From Thioalkalivibrio sp. ALJ24 (GTDB lineage Bacteria; Pseudomonadota; Gammaproteobacteria; Ectothiorhodospirales; Ectothiorhodospiraceae), in contig NZ_KB898724.1 of the NCBI RefSeq assembly GCF_000377785.1, positions 124,001-188,000 on the forward strand: 64,000 bases of DNA, in the 5' to 3' direction. Of this stretch, positions 1-8,234 are shown one piece after another. The notes below the pieces were generated by a model. That model made no database searches, was not told the DNA's origin, and was given only the letters and a program-made list of their open reading frames with translations. Position numbers and translations under genes: made by a program. Every line of letters starts with the position of its first letter. Within the stretch, counting starts at the first letter, position 1.

Positions 1-42
1 GTCGACGATGGCGAAATCGCGGATGTGGATCAGGCGCAGCAT
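1..42 (-). CDS. recN: DNA repair protein RecN, N-terminal fragment cut by window edge
   Basis: Only the first 14 codons are inside the window. They read M-L-R-L-I-H-I-R-D-F-A-I-V-D, which matches the conserved RecN start (ML-x-L-x-I-x-N-F-A-I-V). RecN is an SMC-like ATPase that acts in double-strand break repair. The ATG lies one base after the nadK stop, so the two genes are probably cotranscribed. The nadK-recN order is conserved in enterobacteria, which supports the call despite the short length. The rest of the gene lies off the left edge, so nothing can be said about its integrity. Confidence 0.8.
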   Translation of the reverse strand, partial: MLRLIHIRDFAIVD

Positions 43-43
43 G

Positions 44-922
44 TCAGGGCTGTTCCCCCCAGCGCAGCTTGGAGCGCAGCGTGCGCAGGAACTGATGGTT
101 GTACGGGTGGATCAGGGTCATGCCGTGGGCGCGGCGGCGGATGCGCAGGCGGTCGCCGGGGCCGAAGTCGACGTTTTCCTGCCCGTCCAGCGCGACCTGG
201 GCCGGTGAACGGCTCTCGGGGGACAGCTGGATCTCCATCACCGATCCGCCGCCCACCACCAGCGGGCGGTGGTTGAGGCTGTGCGGGGCGACCGGGACGA
301 TCACCATGCCGTCCATCTCCGGGGTCAGGATGGGGCCGCCGGCCGACAGGGCATAGGCGGTGGAGCCGGTGGGCGTGGCCACCACCAGCCCGTCGGCGCG
401 CAGGCGGCCGACGTCGACGCCGTCGATGGTGGTGTCGAACTCGATGATGCGCACCACGCTGAGGACATGCAGCACCGCATCGTTGACCGCCACGCCGGTA
501 TGCACGGTCACACCGTCGCGGATTACCTCCGCTTCCAGCATGGAGCGCGGTTCCAGTACATAGGCGCCGTCCAGGACCTCGCCCAGTTCCTCCGGAGCGC
601 TCTCGGGAGAGACGTCGACCAGGAAGCCGAGGCGGCCCAGATTGATCCCCAGCAGCGGCGTGCCGATGCCGGCGGTCACCCGTGCGGTGGACAGCAGCGT
701 GCCGTCGCCGCCGATCACGATCAGGAGATCGGCCTCGCGTGCGAGCTCGTCCACCGGTTTGACCGGTACGTCGGCCGGGCGCTGGAAGCCCTGAATGTCG
801 GCCTCCATCAGGATATGGCGCTCGCGCTGGCACAGGAGGTCCACCAGCCGCTCCACCAGCGGAGCGGTGCGCGGGTCACTGGCCTTGCCGATCAGGCCGA
901 CGGTCTTGAACTCTGGCATCAT
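44..922 (-). CDS. nadK: NAD kinase
   Basis: NAD kinase phosphorylates NAD+ to NADP+ in the cytoplasm using ATP. The protein shows the family GGDGT motif (IVIGGDGTLLSTAR) around residue 73 and the NDAVLH and TPTGSTAYALSAGGP motifs of the substrate site. The frame stays open to 1015, but the ATG at 922 gives 292 residues, the length of E. coli NadK, beginning M-M-P-E-F-K-T-V-G-L-I-G-K. The second ATG at 919 is equally possible. It is divergent from hrcA and followed immediately by recN. Family assignment is secure; the exact start is the only doubt. Confidence 0.97.
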   Translation of the reverse strand: MMPEFKTVGLIGKASDPRTAPLVERLVDLLCQRERHILMEADIQGFQRPADVPVKPVDELAREADLLIVIGGDGTLLSTARVTAGIGTPLLGINLGRLGFLVDVSPESAPEELGEVLDGAYVLEPRSMLEAEVIRDGVTVHTGVAVNDAVLHVLSVVRIIEFDTTIDGVDVGRLRADGLVVATPTGSTAYALSAGGPILTPEMDGMVIVPVAPHSLNHRPLVVGGGSVMEIQLSPESRSPAQVALDGQENVDFGPGDRLRIRRRAHGMTLIHPYNHQFLRTLRSKLRWGEQP

Positions 923-965
923 GCCGGCATTATCCGGAAAACCGGGCGCGCCTGCACGCGGCCCG

Positions 966-992
966 CTTGACGCCGGACGGCCGTCCCCGAAC
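966..992 (+). promoter_or_regulatory. Possible sigma-32-type promoter of hrcA
   Basis: CTTGACG (966-972) and CCCCGAAC (985-992) are 12 bases apart and resemble the heat-shock consensus CTTGAAA / CCCCATNT. Transcription would start near 1000, just before the CIRCE-like repeat and the hrcA start. The -10 match is imperfect, so this is a weak call that gains support mainly from position. Confidence 0.35.
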
Positions 993-1004
993 ACTTGCGG
1001 GGTT

Positions 1005-1031
1005 GTGGCACTCATCCGGAAGGAGCGCTGA
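1005..1031 (+). promoter_or_regulatory. CIRCE-like operator (HrcA binding site), degenerate
   Basis: GTGGCACTC (1005-1013), nine bases, then GAGCGCTGA (1023-1031). The CIRCE consensus is TTAGCACTC-N9-GAGTGCTAA; each half matches at 7 of 9 positions and the spacer length is exact. It covers the hrcA Shine-Dalgarno (AGGAG, 1021-1025), as operators in HrcA-autoregulated genes often do. The two halves pair only partly with each other, so binding strength is uncertain. Confidence 0.5.
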
Positions 1032-1038
1032 CAGAACG

Positions 1039-2100
1039 ATGACCGACTCTTCGATCCAGCTGGATGCCCGCGAGCGGACCCTGCTGCGGACGCTGATCGA
1101 GAGCTATATCAGCGACGGTCAGCCGGTGGGGTCCCGCAATCTGGCGCGCGCCTCCGGTCTGAAGGTGAGCGCCGCCACGGTGCGCAACGTGATGGCGGAC
1201 CTGGAGGAGCGGGGCCTGATCCAGTCCCCGCATACCTCGGCCGGGCGCGTGCCGACCACGGCCGGTTACCGACTGTTCGTCGACAGCCTGCTGGAGGTGC
1301 GCAAGCCCAGCCGCGAGCAGATCGACGCGATCGAATCGCGCTTCGACCCGGGCGCGTCGACCCAGGATCTGCTGGACAGCGCCAGCAGCGTGCTGTCGCA
1401 GGTGACCCGCATGGCCGGGATGGTGCGCCTGCCGCGGCATCGCAACGTGGCCCTGTCGCAGATCGAGTTCCTGCGCCTGGGCGAGGGCCGGGTACTGGCG
1501 ATCCTGGTGATCGACGGGCGCGAGGTGCAGAATCGCGTGCTGGAGCTGGACCGCGATTTCAGCCAGGACGATCTCCAGCGCATGGCGAATTATCTCAATG
1601 CGCATCTCGCCGGGAAGAGCCTGCACACGGTGCGCGCCGAACTGCTGCGGGAGATGCGCGAGGTGCGCGACGACCTCGACGCGCAGATGCTGGCCGCCAT
1701 CGATCTGGGCGAGCAGGCGGTGGGCGCCGAGGACCCTGATGACGTGGTGGTGGCCGGCCAGACCCAGCTGCTGGGGTACGAGGAACTCTCGGACCGCGAA
1801 CGCCTGCGCCAGCTGCTGGAGGCCTTCAACGAGAAACGCGAGATCCTCGGCATCCTCGACCAGTGCATCCGCGGGGATCGCGTACAGATCTTCATCGGCC
1901 GCGAGTCCGGTCTCGACTGGTTCGAGAACTGCTCGGTGGTGACCGCGCCGTACAGCGTGGACGGCGAGGTGGTGGGCGTGCTGGGCGTGATCGGCCCGAC
2001 CCGCATGTCCTACGACCGGGTGGTCCCCATCGTGGACGTGACCGCCCGATTGCTGGGCTCGGCCTTGAATGTGCGCGGGGAATCCCCAGACTCCCAGTAA
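1039..2100 (+). CDS. hrcA: Heat-inducible transcription repressor HrcA
   Basis: HrcA is a dimeric repressor that binds CIRCE operators and holds heat-shock genes off; GroEL helps it fold. The 353-residue product has an N-terminal winged helix-turn-helix (residues 1-90, with SRNLARASGLKVSAATVRNVM as recognition region, then the HTSAGRVPT segment) and a C-terminal GAF-like dimerisation domain ending in VIGPTRMSYDRVVPIVD. The ATG at 1039 fits the family start M-x-x-x-x-I-x-L-x-x-R-E-R-x-L-L; upstream in-frame starts lack homology. It is first in a row of heat-shock genes, has a CIRCE-like element over its own ribosome binding site, and is closed by a strong hairpin at 2108. Confidence 0.98.
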   Translation: MTDSSIQLDARERTLLRTLIESYISDGQPVGSRNLARASGLKVSAATVRNVMADLEERGLIQSPHTSAGRVPTTAGYRLFVDSLLEVRKPSREQIDAIESRFDPGASTQDLLDSASSVLSQVTRMAGMVRLPRHRNVALSQIEFLRLGEGRVLAILVIDGREVQNRVLELDRDFSQDDLQRMANYLNAHLAGKSLHTVRAELLREMREVRDDLDAQMLAAIDLGEQAVGAEDPDDVVVAGQTQLLGYEELSDRERLRQLLEAFNEKREILGILDQCIRGDRVQIFIGRESGLDWFENCSVVTAPYSVDGEVVGVLGVIGPTRMSYDRVVPIVDVTARLLGSALNVRGESPDSQ

Positions 2101-2107
2101 ACGCCAC

Positions 2108-2133
2108 GAAGGCGGGGCCCCGGCCCCGCCTTC
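2108..2133 (+). terminator. GC-rich perfect hairpin after hrcA
   Basis: A 12-base arm (2108-2119) is followed by two bases and its exact complement (2122-2133), starting 8 bases after the hrcA stop. No long T run follows, so it may terminate only partly or protect the 3' end. Confidence 0.7.
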
Positions 2134-2195
2134 CTGCTTGTGCGTCGCCCATCGGTCGACGCCCGAACGAACATCCGACAGATTGCGAGGGAAGC

Positions 2196-2774
2196 ATGTC
2201 CGAACAGCCGGAATCCCGGGAACAGCACGAAAACGAGGCGCAGGAGGCGCCGTCCCCCGAGGAGCAGGAAGCCGCGGAGGCGGCCGCGGACGCCGAGCGC
2301 ATCCAGGAGCTCGAGGCCCTGGCGGAGGAGCGTCGCGACCAGGCCCTGCGTGCCCAGGCGGAGCTGGAGAACCAGCGTCGTCGTTTCGAGCGCGAGCTGG
2401 AGAACGCGCACAAATACGCGATGGAGAAATTCGCCTCGGAGATGCTGGAGGTCTGCGATTCGCTGGAGATGGGCCTGCAGGCCGCGCGCGAGTCGCAGGA
2501 CGTGGACCGCGTCATCGAGGGCGTGGAGCTGACCCTCAAGAACCTCACCAAGGTCTTCGAGAAGTTCGGCATTCAGCCCGAAGAGCCCACCGGCGAACGC
2601 TTCGATCCCGAACGCCATCAGGCGATGTCGATGCAGGAGGATCCCGAGCAGCCGCCGAACACCGTGGTCGCGACCATGCAGAAGGGTTACATGCTGCAGG
2701 ACCGCGTGCTGCGCCCGGCGATGGTCGTGGTCTCGCGGGCACCCAGCTCTCCGGGCATCGACGAGAGCGCCTGA
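2196..2774 (+). CDS. grpE: Nucleotide exchange factor GrpE
   Basis: GrpE dimers release ADP from DnaK in the chaperone cycle. The 192-residue product has an acidic, low-complexity start (residues 1-35), a long coiled-coil helix (about 35-120, containing RAQAELENQRRRFERE) and a C-terminal beta domain with FDPERHQAMSM and the family end GYMLQDRVLRPAMVVVS. The ATG at 2196 follows a GAGGGAAG ribosome binding site; the open frame upstream has no similarity to the family. It sits 95 bases after hrcA and 131 bases before dnaK. I saw no clear CIRCE or sigma-32 site directly upstream. Confidence 0.98.
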   Translation: MSEQPESREQHENEAQEAPSPEEQEAAEAAADAERIQELEALAEERRDQALRAQAELENQRRRFERELENAHKYAMEKFASEMLEVCDSLEMGLQAARESQDVDRVIEGVELTLKNLTKVFEKFGIQPEEPTGERFDPERHQAMSMQEDPEQPPNTVVATMQKGYMLQDRVLRPAMVVVSRAPSSPGIDESA

Positions 2775-2816
2775 CCGGCGTCGCGCCGGCCGGCCAGCGA
2801 AATTCTGCCGCGGCGG

Positions 2817-2844
2817 GTTGAAAAGGCCGTCGCGGCCCCCAGAT
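2817..2844 (+). promoter_or_regulatory. Sigma-32 (RpoH) heat-shock promoter of dnaK
   Basis: GTTGAAA (2817-2823), a 13-base spacer, and CCCCAGAT (2837-2844). The sigma-32 consensus is (C/G)TTGAAA, 11-16 bases, CCCCATNT, so the -35 is exact and the -10 differs at one fixed position. Transcription would start near 2850, about 55 bases before dnaK, in the only sizeable gap between grpE and dnaK. Confidence 0.7.
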
Positions 2845-2905
2845 CACCGGACAAACGCACGGGATGAAGCCCGTGCCACCAGTTCACTTTCAGGAGAGTT
2901 CAGCC

Positions 2906-4840
2906 ATGGGCAAGATGATCGGAATCGACCTCGGGACCACCAACTCCTGCGTCGCCGTGATGGAAGGCGACCAGGCCAAGGTCATCGAGAACGCGGAGGG
3001 CGCGCGCACCACGCCATCCATCGTCGCCTTCAGTGACGACGGCGAGGTGCTGGTGGGCCAGGCCGCCAAGCGCCAGGCGGTGACCAACCCGCAGAACACC
3101 ATCTTTGCGGCCAAGCGTCTGATCGGCCGCAAGTTCGAGGAAGATGAGGTCCAGAAGGACATCGAACTCGTCTCCTACAGCATCGTGAAGGCCGACAACG
3201 GCGACGCCTGGGTCGAGGTGCAGGGCAAGAAGATGGCCCCGCCGGAGATCTCCGCGCGCGTGCTGCAGAAGATGAAGAAGACCGCCGAGGATTACCTCGG
3301 GGAAGAGGTGACCGAAGCGGTCATCACCGTGCCGGCCTACTTCAACGACTCGCAGCGCCAGGCGACCAAGGACGCCGGCAAGATCGCCGGGCTGGAGGTC
3401 AAGCGCATCATCAACGAGCCGACGGCCGCCTCGCTGGCCTACGGCATGGACAAGCAGCGCGGTGACCGCAAGATCGCGGTGTACGACCTGGGCGGCGGTA
3501 CCTTCGACATCTCGATCATCGAGATCGCCGAGGTGGACGGCGAGCACCAGTTCGAGGTGCTGGCGACCAACGGTGACACCTTCCTCGGTGGCGAGGACTT
3601 CGACAATCGCCTGATCGACTACCTGGCCGACGAGTTCAAGAAGGACCAGGGCATCGACATCAAGGGCGATCCGCTGGCCATGCAGCGCGTGAAGGAAGCC
3701 GCCGAGAAGGCGAAGATCGAGCTGTCCTCCGCGCAGCAGACCGAAGTGAACCTGCCGTACATCACGGCCGACAATACCGGGCCCAAGCACCTGGCGATCA
3801 AGGTCACCCGGGCCAAGCTGGAAAGCCTGGTCGAGGACCTGATCCAGCGCTCCATCGAGCCCTGCAAGGTGGCCCTGAAGGACGCCGGCCTGTCCGCCTC
3901 CGAGGTGGACGACGTGATCCTGGTCGGCGGCCAGACCCGCATGCCCAAGGTGCAGGAAGCGGTCTCCGGCTTCTTCGGCAAGGATGCGCGCAAGGACGTG
4001 AACCCGGACGAGGCCGTCGCGGTCGGTGCCGCGGTGCAGGCCGGCGTGCTGGGCGGCGACGTCAAGGACGTGCTGCTGCTGGACGTGACCCCGCTGTCGC
4101 TCGGGATCGAGACCATGGGCGGCGTGATGACCAAGCTGATCGAGAAGAACACCACCATCCCGACCCGGGCACAGCAGGTGTTCTCCACCGCCGAGGACAA
4201 CCAGACCGCGGTGACCGTGCACGTGCTGCAGGGCGAGCGCGAGATGGCCAGCGCCAACAAGTCGCTTGGCCGCTTCGACCTGCAGGATATCCCGCCGGCT
4301 CCGCGCGGCGTGCCGCAGATCGAGGTCACCTTCGACATCGACTCCAACGGCATCCTGAACGTCTCGGCGAAGGACAAGGCGACCGGCAAGGAGAACAAGA
4401 TCGTCATCAAGGCCTCCTCCGGCCTGTCCGAGGAGGAGGTCGAGCAGATGGTCAAGGACGCCGAGGCCCATGCCGAAGAGGACAAGAAGTTCCAGCAGCT
4501 GGTGCAGGCGCGCAACCAGGCCGATGCGATGGTGCACTCGGCCGAGAAGTCGCTCAGTGATCTGGGCGACCAGGTCTCCGACGAGGAGCGCTCGGCGGTG
4601 GAGTCGGCGGTGGCCGAGGTGAAGACCGCGATGGAAGGCGACGACGCCGAGGCCATCGAGCAGGCCTCGCAGAAGCTGGCCGAGGCCTCCGGCAAGATCG
4701 CCGAGAAGGCCTATGCGCAGCAGGGCGGTGATGCCGGGGCGGCCGATGCCTCCGGGGAAGCCGGCGGGCAGCAGCAGGGCGACGACGTGGTCGACGCCGA
4801 GTTCGAGGAAGTCGACGACAACGACCGCAAGAACGGCTGA
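2906..4840 (+). CDS. dnaK: Molecular chaperone DnaK (Hsp70)
   Basis: Hsp70 chaperone that binds exposed hydrophobic peptides in an ATP-dependent cycle with DnaJ and GrpE. The 644-residue product opens with the phosphate-binding loop [11 protein letters not shown], has the second Hsp70 signature [15 protein letters not shown] and the third [14 protein letters not shown], a linker [15 protein letters not shown], a substrate-binding domain to about 505, a helical lid, and the conserved acidic tail [10 protein letters not shown]. The ATG at 2906 has AGGAG ten bases upstream; an earlier in-frame ATG at 2864 lacks homology. Preceded by a sigma-32-like promoter. Complete and ordinary. Confidence 0.99.
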   Translation: MGKMIGIDLGTTNSCVAVMEGDQAKVIENAEGARTTPSIVAFSDDGEVLVGQAAKRQAVTNPQNTIFAAKRLIGRKFEEDEVQKDIELVSYSIVKADNGDAWVEVQGKKMAPPEISARVLQKMKKTAEDYLGEEVTEAVITVPAYFNDSQRQATKDAGKIAGLEVKRIINEPTAASLAYGMDKQRGDRKIAVYDLGGGTFDISIIEIAEVDGEHQFEVLATNGDTFLGGEDFDNRLIDYLADEFKKDQGIDIKGDPLAMQRVKEAAEKAKIELSSAQQTEVNLPYITADNTGPKHLAIKVTRAKLESLVEDLIQRSIEPCKVALKDAGLSASEVDDVILVGGQTRMPKVQEAVSGFFGKDARKDVNPDEAVAVGAAVQAGVLGGDVKDVLLLDVTPLSLGIETMGGVMTKLIEKNTTIPTRAQQVFSTAEDNQTAVTVHVLQGEREMASANKSLGRFDLQDIPPAPRGVPQIEVTFDIDSNGILNVSAKDKATGKENKIVIKASSGLSEEEVEQMVKDAEAHAEEDKKFQQLVQARNQADAMVHSAEKSLSDLGDQVSDEERSAVESAVAEVKTAMEGDDAEAIEQASQKLAEASGKIAEKAYAQQGGDAGAADASGEAGGQQQGDDVVDAEFEEVDDNDRKNG

Positions 4841-4850
4841 TCCGCCGTTG

Positions 4851-4923
4851 CCGGGCCTCTCGGGGCCCGGTTCCGTTTGCGGGAATGGTGACGCCCGGGC
4901 ACGCGCACGCGCGAACCCGGGCG
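4851..4923 (+). terminator. Two hairpins between dnaK and dnaJ
   Basis: The 137-base gap holds CCGGGCC/GGCCCGG (4851-4857 with 4864-4870) and CGCCCGGG/CCCGGGCG (4892-4899 with 4916-4923, followed by CTTTCGTT). Neither has a proper T tract. They may attenuate readthrough so that less dnaJ than dnaK is made, or stabilise the dnaK transcript. Confidence 0.4.
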
Positions 4924-4977
4924 CTTTCGTTCCCGGAAGCGGCCTGATCGCCCCGTCCCATCCGCAGGAAACCGACC

Positions 4978-6126
4978 ATGGCAAAACGCGACTATTACGA
5001 GGTGCTGGGGGTGTCCAGGGACGCCTCCGCCGCCGAGATCAAGAAGGCCTTTCGTCGCCTGGCGATGAAGTACCACCCCGACCGCAATCCGGGGGATGAG
5101 GAGGCCGAGGCCCGCTTCAAGGAGGCCCGCGAGGCGCATGACGTCCTCAGCGACGACCAGAAACGCGCCGCCTATGACCGCTACGGCCACGCCGGCGTGG
5201 ACGGTTCGGCCGCCGGGGGCTTCGGCGGCGGGGCCGGGGGCGCCAACTTCAGCGACATCTTCGAGGATATCTTCGGCGATATCTTCGGCGGTGGCGGAGG
5301 GGGCCGCGGCGGCCAGCGCGCCTACCGCGGCTCCGATCTGCAGTACAACCTGGAGCTCACCCTGGAAGAGGCGGTGTTCGGCACCGAGGTGCAGATCCGC
5401 ATCCCCACGACCAGCAGCTGCGAGGCCTGTGACGGCTCGGGCGCGGAGCCGGGGACCTCCACCGAGACCTGCCCCACCTGTAACGGCATGGGCCAGGTCC
5501 GCATCCAGCAGGGTTTCTTCTCGGTGCAGCAGACCTGTCCGCGCTGTCAGGGTACCGGGCGGATCATCCCGACGCCGTGCAAGGCCTGCGGCGGCCAGGG
5601 GCGCGTACAGGAGCAGAGCACCCTCGACGTGAAGATCCCCGCCGGGGTCGACAACGGGGACCGCATTCGGCTGTCCGGTCAGGGCGAGGCCGGCCTCAAC
5701 GGAGGGCCGCCCGGGGATCTGTACGTGCAGGTGCGGGTCAAGCCGCACCAGCTGTTCCGGCGCGAGGGCAACGACCTGCACTGCGAGGTGCCGATCTCGT
5801 TCGCCACCGCGGCCCTGGGCGGCGAACTGGAAGTAGCGGCGCTGGATGGCCGGGTGAACCTCAAGATCCCGCCGGAGACCCAGAGCGGGAAGCAGTTCCG
5901 CATCAGCGGCAAGGGTGTGAAGTCGGTGCACGGTGGCAGCGTGGGCGATCTGATCTGTCGCGTGGTGGTGGAGACGCCGGTCAACCTGACGAAACGGCAG
6001 AAGGAACTACTGCAGGAGTTCGAGGAAGAGACCCGGGCCGGCGGCACCAAACACAGCCCGAAGGAGCATTCCTTTTTCGACGGGGTGCGTTCGTTCTTCG
6101 AGGACCTGAAGTTCTGGTCGAAGTAG
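4978..6126 (+). CDS. dnaJ: Chaperone protein DnaJ (Hsp40)
   Basis: Cochaperone that delivers substrates to DnaK and stimulates its ATPase. The 382-residue product has a J domain (1-70) with the essential HPD at residues 33-35, a Gly/Phe-rich linker (about 75-125), four CxxCxGxG zinc-binding repeats (about 142-210: [32 protein letters not shown]), and two C-terminal beta domains for substrate binding and dimerisation. The start follows GCAGGAAACCGACC. It faces the fimX-like gene end to end, 24 bases apart, and is the last heat-shock gene of the group. Confidence 0.99.
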   Translation: MAKRDYYEVLGVSRDASAAEIKKAFRRLAMKYHPDRNPGDEEAEARFKEAREAHDVLSDDQKRAAYDRYGHAGVDGSAAGGFGGGAGGANFSDIFEDIFGDIFGGGGGGRGGQRAYRGSDLQYNLELTLEEAVFGTEVQIRIPTTSSCEACDGSGAEPGTSTETCPTCNGMGQVRIQQGFFSVQQTCPRCQGTGRIIPTPCKACGGQGRVQEQSTLDVKIPAGVDNGDRIRLSGQGEAGLNGGPPGDLYVQVRVKPHQLFRREGNDLHCEVPISFATAALGGELEVAALDGRVNLKIPPETQSGKQFRISGKGVKSVHGGSVGDLICRVVVETPVNLTKRQKELLQEFEEETRAGGTKHSPKEHSFFDGVRSFFEDLKFWSK

Positions 6127-6150
6127 TGTCGGAGCACGGCCCCGAGTGTC

Positions 6151-8217
6151 TCAGACGGACTCGAAGTCGAAGTCCGGTTCGGGCATAGGGGCCTGCAGGA
6201 AGAAGCCCTGCACGAGGTTGACGTTGAGGCCGTAGAGCACGGCCAGTGCCGAGGCGTCCTCGATATGCGGGACGATGACCTGCTTGCCCTTGGCGTGGGC
6301 GGCCTCGGTATATTCGCGGATCGTCTCCTGATTCTCCTCGCTGTCCGCGAGGTCCTTCACGAAGGAGGCATCCAGCTTGATGTGGTCGGCATCCAGGTGC
6401 TGCAGCAGCTGGAAGGGCTTGAGCCCGTTGCCGAAATCGTCCACGCACAGATGACTGTGCATCTCCTTGAGACCGCGGCCCACGCTCATCGCCGGCTTCA
6501 GGTGGGTGACGATGGTCGGTTCCTTGAGTTCCACCACCACGTTCTCCGCGGGTACGCGCAGGGCGTGCAGGTCATCGTTCAGCCAGGTCAGCACCGACGG
6601 GTCTCCGAGGGAGCCGTTGGTCAGTTTCAGGAAGAACTGGGTGCGTGAATCCTTCTTCAGCTGCTGCGCCAGCACCGCAAGTGCATGGCGCAGGATCCAG
6701 CGGTCGACCTGCGTGGCCACGCCGGTGCGCTCGGCGCTGGGAAGGAATTCCACCGGTTCGTGCACCGTGCCGTCCGGGTCCATCAGGCGCACGAACACGC
6801 TGTAGCGCGGGCGGTCGGCCCCGTGCAGGTTGACCACCGGCTGGTAGCGCAACTCCAGACGGTTCTCTTCCAGTGCTTCGAGGATGCGGTTCTTCCATTG
6901 CTGGTCCAGCTGGGCCTGGGTCAGCTCGCCTTCGGCCGGGCGGTAGAAGCGATGGGTGTTGCCGCCGGCCTTCACGGCCTCCTCCAGCGCGCGGTCGGTC
7001 TGCGCCAGCAGTTCCTCGGTGTCCGGGGCGGTCTCGTCGGCGATCACCCCGCCGACCGAAATGCTGCCGTGGGTGGACAGGCTGCCCACCTCGAAGACCC
7101 GTGAGGCGATGTCTCCCTGCAGGGCCTCCAGACGCTCCTCCGCGGGAGACTGCTGGGTGTCGGGCAGCACCACGCCAAAACGCTCGGCCTCCAGACGGGC
7201 CACCACGGCCTCTTCCGGGAAATGGGCCTCGATGATCTGGCCGATGTCCGCCAGCAGCAGATCGGCCCCGGACATGCCGGCATTGGCGCGGATCTCGGCG
7301 AAGTGGTCCACCGCGAGGGTGAGCAGCGTGAACGGTTTTTCGGTCTCGCCCGCATGCCGCCGCGCCGCCTCGATGGAATCGAGGAAATGCTGGCGGTTGT
7401 ACAGGCCGGTGACCAGGTCGCGCTGCGACAGGTAATCGATCTTCTCCGCCAGTTCGCTGTCGTCGCCGGAGCGCAGCTGTACCTGGGTGGCGGCCTCGCC
7501 GTCCACGGTGGTGGAGGAGAGATGCAGTTCCGCTTCGAAGGGCTCGCCATCGAGGGTGCGAAGCTGGAAGTTCTGGGCCGCGGCCTCCTCGCTGCCTTCC
7601 TGATAGCTGCGCAGGAAGCGCTTGAGGTCGTCGCGGCTGTCCGGGGCCACGAGGTCCATCAGCGGCAGGCCTTCGATGTCGTCGGGGTCTTCGACGCCGA
7701 AACGCTCCCGCCAGGAGGCGTTGGCGTAGACGTGCATGCCGTCGTGGATGTAGGCGATCGCGTCGCGGGAGTTGTTCAGCAGCAGCTGGCAGCGGCGCTC
7801 GGACTCCTGCAACGAGGCCTCCATCCGCTTGACCTGCTGGCGGCTGTGCAGATGATCCGCGGCGCGGATGGTCATGATCGCGGCGAGATCGACCAGTTCG
7901 CTGTCGACCACGGCGTAGGCCCCGGCCTCGTAATCGGGCAGACGCTCGCTCTCCGGGCGCTCGGTGAGGATCACCAGCGGGGTACGCCGGCCGGCACCCT
8001 TGAGGGCGTGATCCACCTCGGGGCGCGCCAGCCCCAGGCCCGGTTCCGACAGCACGATGGCGTCGAAGCGATGCTGCTGGATCGCCTCGCCCAGTGCATC
8101 CGCGTCATCGACCTGTTCCGGACGCACGGCGCAGCCACGGGAACGGATGTTGCTGATGACCTGTTCCGCTCGGTTGGGATCGGCGGTGACGAAAAGGACT
8201 CGAATGGATTCGATCAT
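6151..8217 (-). CDS. FimX-like protein: degenerate REC-PAS-GGDEF-EAL, likely c-di-GMP receptor
   Basis: The 688 residues match FimX of Pseudomonas aeruginosa (691) in length and domain order. A REC-like domain (1-120) has LSEPG where the phosphoacceptor Asp should be. A PAS domain follows (about 140-255). The GGDEF domain has EAERF at residues 343-347 in place of GGDEF. The EAL domain (about 435-688) has SVF at 473-475 in place of EAL, and VPHIED where AEGVET is expected. It should therefore neither make nor degrade c-di-GMP. It keeps VDDFGNG, IKLDASF and QGFF, consistent with ligand binding. FimX controls type IV pilus assembly and twitching; that role here is inferred. It lies 17 bases downstream of the PilZ-like gene. 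I see no good Shine-Dalgarno. Confidence 0.75.
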   Translation of the reverse strand: MIESIRVLFVTADPNRAEQVISNIRSRGCAVRPEQVDDADALGEAIQQHRFDAIVLSEPGLGLARPEVDHALKGAGRRTPLVILTERPESERLPDYEAGAYAVVDSELVDLAAIMTIRAADHLHSRQQVKRMEASLQESERRCQLLLNNSRDAIAYIHDGMHVYANASWRERFGVEDPDDIEGLPLMDLVAPDSRDDLKRFLRSYQEGSEEAAAQNFQLRTLDGEPFEAELHLSSTTVDGEAATQVQLRSGDDSELAEKIDYLSQRDLVTGLYNRQHFLDSIEAARRHAGETEKPFTLLTLAVDHFAEIRANAGMSGADLLLADIGQIIEAHFPEEAVVARLEAERFGVVLPDTQQSPAEERLEALQGDIASRVFEVGSLSTHGSISVGGVIADETAPDTEELLAQTDRALEEAVKAGGNTHRFYRPAEGELTQAQLDQQWKNRILEALEENRLELRYQPVVNLHGADRPRYSVFVRLMDPDGTVHEPVEFLPSAERTGVATQVDRWILRHALAVLAQQLKKDSRTQFFLKLTNGSLGDPSVLTWLNDDLHALRVPAENVVVELKEPTIVTHLKPAMSVGRGLKEMHSHLCVDDFGNGLKPFQLLQHLDADHIKLDASFVKDLADSEENQETIREYTEAAHAKGKQVIVPHIEDASALAVLYGLNVNLVQGFFLQAPMPEPDFDFESV

Positions 8218-8234
8218 GGATAGGCGGAGGCTTT

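Noticed and set aside
2900-4984. Long minus-strand open frame antisense to dnaK
   Set aside because: It is the mirror of a highly conserved GC-rich gene; its product is Leu/Gly/His/Asp/Val-rich without any family motif.
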